DNA from: Beaufortia kweichowensis
Taxonomy: Eukaryota > Chordata > Actinopteri > Cypriniformes > Gastromyzontidae
Reading direction: 5' to 3'
DNA: 64,000 nucleotides
Assembly (NCBI GenBank): GCA_019155185.1
Contig: CM032805.1
Coordinates: 2,223,294 to 2,287,293 of the forward strand
In this document: positions 1 to 11,700 of the stretch, piece by piece
Numbering within the stretch: the first letter of the stretch is position 1
How the letters are laid out: each line of letters opens with the position of its first letter
Position numbers and translations under genes: made by a program
The notes under the pieces: generated by a model
Seen by the model: only the letters and a program-made list of their open reading frames with translations
Databases searched by the model: none
What the model was told of the DNA's origin: nothing

Positions 1-1037
1 GAAAGATATACAATCACCAATATACAATGAAAGTAACACATATGCAGTGCATGATGAAACAGTCATGTATCATTTAGGTAGATGTTCTGAAGTCCATGAA
101 TGTAGACGTGTTCTGCTTTTAGCCATTCCAGGTATTATTTTCAACACCCAGGATCCCTCAGGAAATGACTTCTTTGTCCATTCACTGTCATGTACTGGTA
201 TCTGTTACACAAACAGAAAGACACAAAAAGATCAGTATTCTTATACTACATTTTATGTTTGAACATCCTTGTGATCGTATAGAATTTTAATAGAAGCACA
301 TTAAATTAAGCTGTTGTTGATTGTATGGTGTGTTTTTTTCTTATAAAAGATTTACACATCAGCCACCTTTTGTTGCATGAGTGCTCACACAAAGAGTCTT
401 GTGTATTGCTTCAGGTTCATTGCTTTTGGTAGCTGGACCACAGGTATCACAGAATGTACAGTCTCAACATTTATTTTACTTTGAGCTTTTCTCTTTGTTC
501 CACAAACCTCAACTGCATTAACTACTTTGTTTCTCAAACCAGTATTGTCATTATTAGCAGACATATGATTTACATGCCTAAGTTCTGACTGTAGGGCAGG
601 ATGGATATCTGACTGTTGTTTTGAGTTACCGGTTAATGAAGTTTGCCTTGTTATGGCCTAACTTCTCTTTAGGAGAGGTCACATGATCATGTAAATTTTG
701 ATTTTTCATCTCCAGTTCTGTAATACGCCGAGTATGCTCTGCAGCTAAGGCTAAATTGTACTCTTTGTAACAGCAGATAATGCCTTTAATGTTTTTCTTT
801 CTAACACAGACACAATGACAAATTTTTGTGTTCGATTCTGTCTAACTGAGTCTGTCACTATTGTGTCCATGTGCTTGCCTAGAATTGTGTTAAACTCGTT
901 GTCCAACCATAAAGGGGTAGCTAGTCCACCTTTCTCTGTTGTGGGAATCAGTCTAGCATGCGTTTTAACCATTTTGACTTTTTAGATGATTTCTCATAAC
1001 AGACAGATCCTAATCACTGTTGTTAACTTTCCTACAA
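1..1037. other. Unassigned sequence with a possible coiled-coil coding remnant
   Basis: On the minus strand between about 980 and 640 there are two open stretches. One includes TTEKGGLATPLWLDNE; the other includes LAAEHTRRITELEMKNQNL, which has a heptad-like pattern suggesting a coiled coil. The combination resembles a retroelement ORF1 remnant, but I cannot name the family. Nothing else is seen in 1-640. Confidence 0.25.
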
Positions 1038-1182
1038 AGTAGAGGATAGACCCAATTCTTCTCTGGCTGAACAGCAGATACACTAAAATTCTTACCTGGT
1101 AAACAGAGGATAAACCAAAAATCTTCTCTGCATAAACAGAGGATAACCAAACTTCTCTGCCTGAACAGAGGATAAGCTTCTC
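1038..1182. repeat. Minisatellite, about five diverged copies of a ~30-bp unit
   Basis: Units share AACAGAGGATAAACCAAA followed by CTTCTCTGC, at about 29-33 bp spacing. It runs directly into an L2 tail. Confidence 0.6.
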
Positions 1183-1262
1183 CATATATATTCATTAATG
1201 GAGTTTGGGTTCCTTGCCACCGTCACCGTGTTGGAGTGCTCACTGGGAGTGATATTAGATAT
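1183..1262 (+). mobile_element. L2 LINE 3' tail fragment
   Basis: Contains ATTCATTAATGGAG and TTTGGGTTCCTTGCCACCGT, the same text as the tail of the large L2 at 29383-29412. Confidence 0.65.
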
Positions 1263-1379
1263 TATATTAGCGTAGGGTTCTGTAAATCTTGTTACGATTA
1301 GGTCTTAATCTTTTATATTTTCAATTTTTTAAATTTAAATTGGTTTTATAACAGTTAGTTAAACATGTATAACGCACAA

Positions 1380-2237
1380 TACAGTACTGTGAAAAAATCT
1401 TAGCTAGATTTAAATTTTAGCAATGGTATAATGACCATATATATATATATATATATATTTTGTCTCTTTATTAAAATACAAGAAATGTAAATTATTAAAA
1501 ACAGTGTAGCTGTCACAGATCCAAATATCCTGCCTTCAGCATTGGACTCCCCACTCCCAATTCACCGGACTTTTGAACTGCAATTCCCATCATCCATTGC
1601 ACTTCACCCGTCGCCATTTTGTTATTACCCGCACCTGTCACCAATCACCTGGACTATTATAAATACTCTGCTTTTTTGTTCAGCCCATGTCTGGTATTGT
1701 TGTTATCTTGTGTGTTTTGCTGGTCTTACCTGCCTTGAGGTTATTGTTAACTTGAATTTGATGCCTACCTGTGGCTGTTTATTTCTTTCTATGGATTCAT
1801 CAGTGTTAACCTGCTCCTGTTGTTGAATGCCAGAGACTTTGTTTCTGTGTTTATTTTACATACCTCTGTTTTTGGATTTTTCAAGTAAATCTTTCTTGAT
1901 ACCTCAAGTAAAAGCCTTGGTTATTGCACTTACCTTCTTCGTTTCCGGGGAGACTCCAACAGTAGCAGTAAATCTGTCTCTGGTAAATGTAAATGGAATG
2001 TAAAATTCCTAATTTTAATCTAATGATTTCACCCCAAAAGAATTGTGCTTTGTGCCAAGGGAGGACACACTACATACTTACTTTTGCCTGAAGAAGCCAT
2101 TTTTTTTTTTTTGTGTGCATACTTTGTATTTTCTGTTTCTAGCTTAACAAATAGATTGAAAAATAAATATGGGTGGTCATGAAAACAGCTAAATTAAGAA
2201 AGCTTGGGGTGGCCTAAATATTTTGCACAGTACTGTA
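1380..2237. mobile_element. Non-autonomous Tc1/mariner-like element, split by a solo LTR
   Basis: Ends are inverted repeats: TACAGTACTGTG at 1380-1391 and its complement CACAGTACTGTA at 2226-2237. Similarity extends inward as ...AATCTTAG and CCTAAATATTTTG. TA starts and TACAGT ends are typical of Tc1-like elements. No transposase remains. An (AT)n tract lies at 1438-1458. Without the LTR the element is about 400 bp. Confidence 0.6.
1511..1961 (+). mobile_element. Solo LTR (retrovirus-like/Gypsy-type), 451 bp
   Basis: Starts TGTCACAG and ends CTCCAACA, with a perfect 5-bp target duplication GTAGC at 1506-1510 and 1962-1966. Inside are a TATAAATA promoter-like box (about 1657) and a late AGTAAA/AATAAA-poor 3' region. 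No internal domain or second LTR is present. Orientation follows the TG...CA and TATA order. The superfamily is inferred from LTR style only. Confidence 0.7.
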
Positions 2238-2239
2238 TA

Positions 2240-4370
2240 TTTAGCTGTTTAGACATTTTACATTTTTTTTACTTTTTTACAGCAGCAACATGAGTGGGGA
2301 AAACTTAGTATTGTTAAGTATTTATAGTATTTATACTTTTTCATATTTAGTATTTATATTTTCCAAATATTACTTACTGTAGGACGTTGACACCTTTCTC
2401 AAAGCCCTATGCAGTGAGCATTACCTCATTACAACAAAATGGCAAGAGTCATAGTCAAAAACAGTAATAATTGTTTCTGTTGCTACAGAATGCAAAAAGA
2501 CAGTGTACAAATGGTACCCCCTCAAACAAAGTGATGCTCCAGATGTAGACATGCAACATAGAAAATGAAAACAAGAAAGTGAGAGCTGGATATTCAACAA
2601 CTGGAGAAAGATGCAACTACCATAATTAAAACAATGACACATGACTTATTGTTTTGACACCATTTAATTGTATTCCTCTCTTTTTCAAAGTTAAATTAAA
2701 AATATAAAATATGTGACTGTGTGTGTTTTAAAAAATGAAAGTAAAAACTGCAGTAAAAATTCTAAATTTGGAGAGGTTTCAATTTTTTACAGTGTGAGGG
2801 GAAAGTGAAAAATTAATGCTACAAAAACTGTGCCTTAACATGAGATTTAAAATATAATGTATTTTATTGTGACCTCTCTCTCCAAGAAAAGCCATTTTAC
2901 CCCTGCATTAATGAGTTTCAGGATAGAATTATATTTTTATAATATATTGTAATGTAATAATTATTTATTATTATTATTATTATTGTTTATTTTGTTATTA
3001 TTATTAGTTCATTTACATGGATAAGATTGGTATATGCTAATTGTTAGTTACCAAGCTAATAATTATTGCGTGAAATCAAGAAAAATTGAAGAGGAAAATA
3101 TTTTTTTAGGAAAACTTTGAAAAAAAAAAAAAAAAAAAAAACCTTAAAAAGAAGAAAATCTTTAGCACTTTAGGACTCTTGTAAGGAATGTAAGGACAAT
3201 TATTTTACTTCAAACATAATTTTTTTTGCGCTGCGTTTCAGGGATTCAAGTAGTAAATAAATGTACTGTCCATATCTTATTACAGCTTTGTTCTATTTTA
3301 GTGTATTGAAAAAGACACAATACTAAGAGGAGTGATCCTTGGTAATAAGCATTTCAGGGTGAAGTCGTGGTAAGGAAGTGTAAGAAATAAGAAATAAATC
3401 TTAAAAACACAAAAATGTGCCAGAATAATAGTACCATGTTGTCTGGATAAACCCTTCAAATAATTTGGAGTTCCATTTAACTGAATATGGTAATGACCAC
3501 CAGAGGTCACTGCCACTTTAAAAATGAAAGTGTTGACTTCTGCTTTTTGTCTGGAAGGATGAAATGCAATGATGTAGCCAAGTTTCCCAGACTGTGTTGA
3601 TTTAGGGGCATTGCGCACTACGGTCAAAAACAATAACTATAATAGTTTTTAAATCATACTACATTAAGCAGAAGTGCAGAGTTATAATTATAACAACCTC
3701 ATCGAGGTCTGAAGTCTGGTACCTTGCTAGATGTCTTGTGATGAATGTATTAGTGTCCAGATTGTGTGGGAAATAATACTTTAATAAATTTTATTTTATT
3801 AATATTTCATTACTTTAATTAATAGTCGTGGAATAGAAAACAAAAACGTGACAGAACTTGATGGTTGTTTTATTATAAGGAAACACATTACACAATCTAA
3901 CGAAGATGTATATTGTTATTGTACAGATATAAGATTATAGATAAAGTATTGTTCAGAATGTATTTCTTCTGAGTCTTGACAAAATGTAGATGTTCATAGA
4001 AATTGAGCATAATTTAAATTCTATCCAATGTATAAGGACAACTGATGTGCAGTGCAAGAATGCAGTAGATGTTATGCTTATTATGCTAATATTCTGCTTC
4101 TTGTGTGCTGCTGTAACACATGGTGAATTCTTGCTAAAATTCAGTGTCTGTGTGTGAATGTGTGGTATTCATGATGGTGCAGCAATCAGCTGGGACAATT
4201 ATTATTTAGCTTACTAGTTGCATATATTGCATGCATATACTGTATTTTGCTTTCTTTTTCTCTTTTTCGTTAATGACTTATCATGTTAATTAATCAGCTA
4301 TCCAAATAAGCAACTTTACTCAACTCACTTTTGTTTGTATGGAAGGGTAAAAGATAAAAGATAAAATAAT
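2240..4370. other. Non-coding, AT-rich; microsatellite and poly(A)
   Basis: (TTA)n at about 2958-2984 and a poly(A) run at 3118-3140. A 111-codon open frame on the minus strand (3633-3298) has no recognisable domain and is not called a gene. Confidence 0.5.
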
Positions 4371-4374
4371 TGGT

Positions 4375-4690
4375 CGGACTTGTCAGCTCACCGCCTCCCT
4401 CTTTTGGATCGACCATCTGATCTGGGACTGCATTCTGCTCACAATGGCAACCTTAGAATAATGTGAACAGGCAAACTGAGAGCAGAATACCATTCCACAC
4501 CCTTTGATGCAACAAATACATCAGATTGTTAGGGAAGTGTTCCCGGTTCCAGTTGACCTAATTAATGCAGCCTAACAATCCCTTAGAGGATTTGTATTAT
4601 AGAACTGTTGGACCATGTGTATACTAAAGAGATGGGTTTTTAATCTAGATTTAAACTGACATAGTGTGTCAGTGTCGCCTATGCCTAGAA
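4375..4690 (-). mobile_element. L2 LINE 3' fragment, antisense
   Basis: Reverse complement of the L2 ORF2-end and 3' UTR found at about 28590-28800. It shares AATCTAGATTTAAA, AACAATCCCTTAG and TCAGATTGTTAGGGAAGTGT. Confidence 0.75.
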
Positions 4691-7600
4691 ATAACTCTGT
4701 AAGTTCTGTTTGACAGATGTATACTGGAATCTTGTAATTGCTTTAGTGCTATTGTGATCACCCATTCTGTTTTTTTTAAACTTTAGACTACTATTACAAA
4801 AACCTTTATTGTTTAGAATAGGAGCCACCTTTTAAACACCTTTATAAAGGGTATGTGACAAATGTTGAAAATATGTGACATCAGACTAAGACAAAATAAA
4901 CATCCATAATTAAATTAACAAATATGTACATTTCTGTTACTTCTGATAACATAATTTTTTAATGGCAAAGAACAGCACAGAAGCATAATTGTTTTCCCAT
5001 TCAGTGAGAACATGTAATTTTAGCCTGCTTAGTCATTTGCCCAATAAATGGCAACAAACAAATCTGTTGCATCTACGTCAGTGGTTTTCTTTGGGCTCCC
5101 TTTGTGCCAAACTGCACCAAAAAATTATGACATGTGGAACATTGTGACCTTCACACTTTTGTTGCAGTACACAGACACTCTCAGCCTACTGGTCCTGACA
5201 CTAACTTTCCAGGTGCACACAGCCCACACCGCCCACTGCTCTCTGGACCAGTTTAGTCCATCTCTTCCTTCCATGTGGGCTCCCTCCCTCTCTCACCCAA
5301 TGACCCACTGGCGCAAAGCGTAGGCACTGTGCATCCAAGAGTCTGCCAGATGGCTATTTTCTTCCACAAGCGCTCTAAAAAAAGGACACACTTACGTAAA
5401 ACTAGTACTGCTAAGATTGCTGGTTAAGGATAGGAAGAATGACTTTTTTTATCAAGCAATAATATCACAGCACATATTTGCGTTTTTCATTTTCAAAATG
5501 CAAATATGTATAAAGAAGTATTACTTGTATCTGACAAATCATTGTTTGTAATGATATGCATAAATGTGAATAAAATTCTGTGAAATAAATACATGAGAAA
5601 TGCCATGTTATGTCTCTCACTGAACAAGGTGTCATTAGTGTACTAAAGTTCAGCACAGAAAGACCTAATAATAAGCCACTGTTTTAAAAAGTAATTCCGC
5701 TTCATCTGCTCCACATAAAATTCCTGTTTCTAATTAAGTGACTTCAAGCCACCACTTGCATTTTTTCCTGATAACAGTGGAAAGAACTTAATGCTACGTC
5801 ATTTTTTATTGTACACATAAGAATAATACTTCATTTGAAACTGTAAAGGGTCTACCTTTATTTGTGTACACTCACAATAACAGCAAAACACTGTGCTTTT
5901 ATAAAAAAGAAAGTAAACATGTCAAAACTTCTCCAGGGTCCCAAAGCACCTTTACACCCCAGAGGGTTAAACATGTTTCCAGAGACACCAAACCATTAAG
6001 TCATTTTTTTAATTCAACACCAAAATTAAATGTCATTGTAATGTGTAACATGATTTTTACGTACACATTTTGCAATGGTGTAATATACATAGTTGTATGA
6101 CTTCTGTTGTAATCCCAAGGTATACCAACAACTACTACAATATGTTCTGTACAACCAGTTCAACATACTGTATCTAATAAATATGATACTGTGTTAATAA
6201 TTAAATAAAGTCATTTTAAGGCAACATACTAAAAATAACATGTATTTGATTATAGATTTTTTACTTTTCTGTAAATGGGCAATTCCAGCATTATGGATGT
6301 GACATTTTCAGTTTAACAATATATTGAAACATCTGTTAATAATTTTTAAATAAACCCCTGCTGATAGAGTCCAGACATCAAGAAAATTTCAGTCCATCCA
6401 GGAGTTATACATTTCCATTTTTAAAAATAGATATGTATAAGTGTTATGAATGCAACTAAACAAGACACACATTTTTAAGAGGAAACATACTTTGAGGATT
6501 TCTCAAATTAAAATGCACAAACCAGAAGCAATAATGTCAAAAAATCAGTTCAGGGCAATGCTATGCTGTTGCTAAGGTGTTTTCTATCAAATTTGTTGTC
6601 GTTAAGGTGCTTTAGATGTTTGCCAGTTGGTTGCTTACTGACCCAAGTCATCCCATGCATTAGCCTGTGTTAAATTAAAACATGAAAAGTAATTGTTCTG
6701 TACCATCAATTGCCCTCAGTGGACATATATAATGAAATAACATTATACAGTCTTTGCCTCATGTGTTAATGTTTTAAATAATTTCAAGTTGTTCTTTAAG
6801 AAAAAATAAGGTTAAATAACAAGAGAGAGCCTATAAGACATTATGATCAAAAGTCTGCAAGTGACTAATCAATGGCTGGCTTAATAAAGGCATGAATGTG
6901 TTTGTGATGTTACTTCCTGCGTAACCTTGGCATCAGTTGCTAGGTGATGGTACTGAGATAGATGTCAATTTTTACCTTAGAGCGAATTTAGCAAAGTGTT
7001 AAATATTAAATATATGTAACAATAGGCAATATATGTATAAAAATAACAATTTTAGATTATATATAACAAAAAAAATTAATACAGTAAAATTGTGTAGCTA
7101 TGATGATGATCTGAATAACTCTTATCAATTTTTTAAATGTTTAACAGTATGGCAGATGTCAGCAGCCTACTTTCCCCTCAGTGTGAACAGGAGGCAGCCC
7201 ACTCCCTCTGCTGTTTGCGTCACAAAAAGGAGAGAGGCTTCCGTAAGTGGAGGACAGATGGGAGAGGTGTCCATTGATGAGAACTAAATCTACACACAGG
7301 CTGCAATTGAGGAATTTGACACGCCTGTACTAATACATTAGTGATAGGAAATGTAAGCGTGTGCAACAGTAATGGGAGAGAGAGAGATTGTTGCCATTGA
7401 TTAGTCATCAATAGAAGCTCTACAGGTATTGTTTGATCCTATGTCATGTATTTGTATTGGTACCTATTAAAATTTTTCTGTGTGGTCAGTATCTATTTTT
7501 TACAACCAACCACTTAGTATAATACTAAATAAGAGGGTACAACATCATCTGGCCCTTTGAATTGTTGTTGTCATGGCAACCTGATTCACATACATGACAT

Positions 7601-8589
7601 CACTGCCTACTCAGTAAAACTACCAGGGATTAATGACAGAATGTGATTAGAGAGTACACTGTTTATAAGCCTGTGCAATGAAACAGATTCTATGACCACT
7701 TCTTAAGTGATGAGACAAAAAAAGCATATCAGATCAAATTACAGATTCAGTTTCTCAAGGCAGATACATGTGTCTATTGCAGCATGTTATGATAAAGTTT
7801 TTTGTGTCAGTGCTAGAAAGATGGGCATGCTATACCACAGTATCTGAGATGTGAAAGTATTTATCAGTTGTGTATTTAGCAGCCAGAATGCATTGCTTTT
7901 GCCTCTGTCAGGTTTCTCCACACAACCATCATCTAATGACGCAGGCGATTTCACAGACATCCTGCCAGCTGGCAGAAATGTGGCCAGTCCAACAATTAAT
8001 TTCCTGAACCCTGTGACGATCTTCCTTTTGGGCAGTATCATGCTCCTGGTCAGTAAGCAGAATTAAAAAGAACATTTCTCATGCTTTAGGCTATGCCATA
8101 TATGTGTATGTTTGTGCATCTGGAATTTTAATTCATTTGCATATGGTAGATGCTTTTCTCCTAAAAATAACACAGAGTGAACACACACTGTACACAGTTG
8201 GTCACATTGTAATTACCAAACAAGACAATAATCACTTACATATCAAAAAATGGACAATTGCTGAACACATATATAACAAATCAAAAACAAATAACTGTAT
8301 AAGATCATCACACAATTAACTTAAAAACTTCTTACACAATTAACTTAAAAGGTATTTTGTTTTACTAGTTTTCACAAAAAGAAAAGACTTTATATAATGT
8401 TAAGTTTCTACCTGCCTGTTTATTAATAGAAGGTGTCAATAAAACCCTCTTTACAAAATGACGACTTAATTCTCAAAATATTAAAGTGTATTCTCCTATT
8501 GCTATGATTTTATTCTCGTAATTTTTACTTTATTCTTAAAATATTATGCTTTTAATTTATTTTTTACTTGAATTTAAATTTTTAACCTT
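4691..8589. other. Intergenic, no gene recognised
   Basis: AT-rich sequence upstream of MRPL33. Short open frames at 5048-5323, 5864-6100 and 7851-8066 lack domains, splice context or repeat identity. A CTGCCAGCTGGCAG palindrome lies at about 7961-7974. Confidence 0.45.
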
Positions 8590-8717
8590 GCTCTAATCCT
8601 TTTTTGTATCTGTACTATGACACCGGAAGAACTCAAGGTGTAACAGGAAACTGTAAGTGAGAGGAGTTCAATGTGACATTTAGCAGCGGCTGGTTGTGGG
8701 GCAACATAATAAACAGG
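8590..8717 (+). promoter_or_regulatory. Putative MRPL33 core promoter and 5' UTR
   Basis: An ETS-type ACCGGAAG site lies at 8622-8629, about 90 bp before the ATG, with no TATA box at a fixed distance. ETS/NRF-2 sites are common in promoters of nuclear mitochondrial genes. The transcription start is not determinable from sequence. Confidence 0.4.
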
Positions 8718-8739
8718 ATGTTTCTCACTGCTGTGAACC
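8718..8739 (+). CDS. mrpl33: MRPL33 coding exon 1
   Basis: 22 coding nt beginning at the ATG (MFLTAVN plus one base) and ending at a good GTAAGT donor. The start matches the N-terminus of vertebrate MRPL33. Confidence 0.9.
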
Positions 8740-11700
8740 GTAAGTACAGTAATAATGAGTGTCTGTACATTAAGTGTTTGTAATAGGTCAGTTTTAACAC
8801 AAATACAGTCTGAAGGTTTGACCGCAGCACTGATATACCAAGTAGCAGCTAATAACTAGCCGCTAGTTTGAATCGAATAATGCTAATGCTGGATGCTAAT
8901 ACTGTGCAGACGTTTATAAATAAGGGCAACCAAAATCTTTTATGACAATGTTTTTTAAACACTTTCGCATTTTTGCAGTTGATCTACATCATCTCAAATT
9001 GTAAGAAATTACGTTTATATTGTACTAAACTTGAATAACACCCATTATTCCCACCACTAATATTGTGAGCAAAGTTAACTTTGCTGTCATTTATTGATGT
9101 TAGTGCAGAAAGTGTTAATTTTATTTTTTATTAAGGTAGCGTAAATAGTCACATGATCAGTGCTGTTTAATCCACATGTTGATCCCGCGGTCACACTAGA
9201 CTTCTTTGTTCCATTGACATTCATTCATAAGCATGCAAAAGCAGCAGACCGGAAACTCGAGCGCCTGCGAAAAGAGTCGTATTTCGTTTATTGATCTATA
9301 AAAGGGGTCCCCAAACTTTTTTCTGTGAGGGCCACATTATTGTTCCTTTCTTTAATGGGGGGCCGGGTCGGTCACAGAAAATTACATGGGCCAGAGTGAC
9401 TATTATTGTGGAGTTTTTATTATGATTTTAAATGTATTTATTATACTTTTATAATAAATGATGAAACGTTTATTGAATGTGCGATTCTATTGGTGGGTGA
9501 ATTTAACAAATAATTAAGCTAGGCCATGTTAATATTTAGTTAATAACTAAGGGAAATTGTAATAGTTAACAACTAAGGGAAATTTTAGTTTGAAAGCCAA
9601 CCTTTATAATCAAATACAGATATGATTAAAATTTTTAAATTAAATTTTCAAAGTATGTCTTTGGCATTGTTCAGAGGGCCAGTCAAAATGTGGGGGCGGG
9701 CTGTAGTTTGGGGACCCCTGATCTATAATAAAGACTGTGAGCATGTCGTCACAACATTGAGGCCACCACACCTCCATGTTGGCAAGCCCAAACATTTTAT
9801 TGAGTTAATAGGAAATTATCAGATGTTAATGATATTACCTTGCCAATCCCGGGATACTATTTATGTAAATTCATGAATTTTTATGCTTTTTCAACATTAA
9901 GCATTCACATTCATGTCAGATCAGTACTCATTCTTAAAGTGGATGTTTGTCAGTGAGGAAATGAAATAGGCCAACATATTTTACAACTTATTCAGAGAAA
10001 TTACGCTTATGATCATATGATTTTTGTCATGAAGCTTTATTTCTGAGCATTTAGACCTGTACAACAGTTCAGTAACTACCCACTCGCCTCAATGATTTCT
10101 TTTTTTTTTCTTTTTTATTGAAGGAGTAAAACAACATGCATTAAAACAATCAAAGATACAATTTTAGTTCCTTTTAAATATAACAACAACACAGTTGTTT
10201 TATTGTAATTATTTTTACAATAATAGCATTACAGTGTGAATAGATAAAAGAAAAAAAAAGAAAGAATAGCCATTATGTGAGACAAATTAAAGGTCAAAAC
10301 ATCAAATACAGCATCACAAAAAAAGGTAAAGAGAAAGATACATATATGGAGAGTAGAAATTAACAACTGGGTAATTCTTTCAAATTTTTAAAGTATGACA
10401 AAATGGGTTCCCATTTTGAGTAAAACCTGTCCACCGATCCCCTTAATGTAAATTTTATCTTCTCTAATTTTAAAAAGGACATAACATCTTCTAGCCAGTC
10501 TGACACAAAAGGAGGGGTAGGGGGTTTCCAACATAACAAAATTCTTCTGCGGGCCAATAAAGAACTGTAAGCAATAATGTCCCTCTGGGTTGCAGTTAAA
10601 GAAATGATTATAGTGTCACTGAGGGTTCCAAAAATACCTATTGAAGGACAAGGCTGCAATATCACCCCAAGGGCATCATAGTTTTAAAAATGCCCAGTAA
10701 TTATTTAGAGAGGAGCAAGACCAAAACGAATGCGTCAGACTGGCTGGGGAAAAAGAGCACTTATCACAGGCTGCATATAATGCAGGATATATTCCAGCTA
10801 ACCATGCCTTGCTCAGGTGAACCCTGTGCAGCACTTTGAATTGTATGAGCCCTAACCTAACTGAAAATGATGATGAGTGGACCTTTTTAAGCGCCTCCCT
10901 CCAAAAAGCCTCAGATAACTCAATGCCCAATTCGCCTTCCCATCTGGATTTAATTTTATCCAGATTGTACTCTTTCAAAGACATGAGCTAGGAGTATAAA
11001 AGTGAAATCAATCCTTTATTATAAAAATTGAGAGTAAGATTATCTAAGGGTGAGGTAGGAGGAAGGTCAGGGAAGGATGGGAATTTGTTTTTAACAAAAT
11101 TGCGAATCTGAAGATATCTAAAAAAAAAAGTGGTTTTGTGGGAGGTCATGCAATCTGCAGAGATTCTCAAAACTGTTAAATAAACCTTTAGTATATAAAT
11201 CTTTGATGCATTTCAACCCAGAAACTACCCACTGTCTAAATGATGAGTCCAGTGTAGAGGGAGGGAATTAATTATTTTTGTAAATAGGACCCAAAACCGA
11301 TGCTGATGTAAATTTATAGTGACAACGAAACTGATTAAAGTCTTGAGAGTAGAAAGTACAAAAGGATTGGATGTGAATCGAGAAGCTTTCAAAGGCAAGG
11401 AAGAATACACTAAAGCAGGGAGAGAAGAAGAGTGACATGTCTGTGCTTCAATTAAACATCAATTTGTTTCTGGGCAATGAAGCCAAAATAATATCTTCTG
11501 AATATTTCATGCCCAGTAATAATGAGTAAAACTTGGGAGACCTAAACCACCAACATTGTGGGTCCTCTGAAGAACATGTTTGTTAGCCCTGGGGATCTTA
11601 TTTTCCCAAATGAAAGAGGATATGGATTGGTTGATTGAGTGGAAAAAAGATTTGGGCAAAAAAACTGGTAAGGACTGAAACAAATAAAGGAACTTGGGAA

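Noticed and set aside
1542..1826. 94-codon open frame
   Set aside because: Lies wholly in a solo LTR with no gag/pol/env similarity.
3298..3633. 111-codon minus-strand open frame
   Set aside because: No domain, no homologous splice structure and AT-rich low-information composition.
7851..8066. 71-codon open frame upstream of MRPL33 (and its antisense partner)
   Set aside because: No recognisable domain, no splice context and no start context; length is within chance for this composition.
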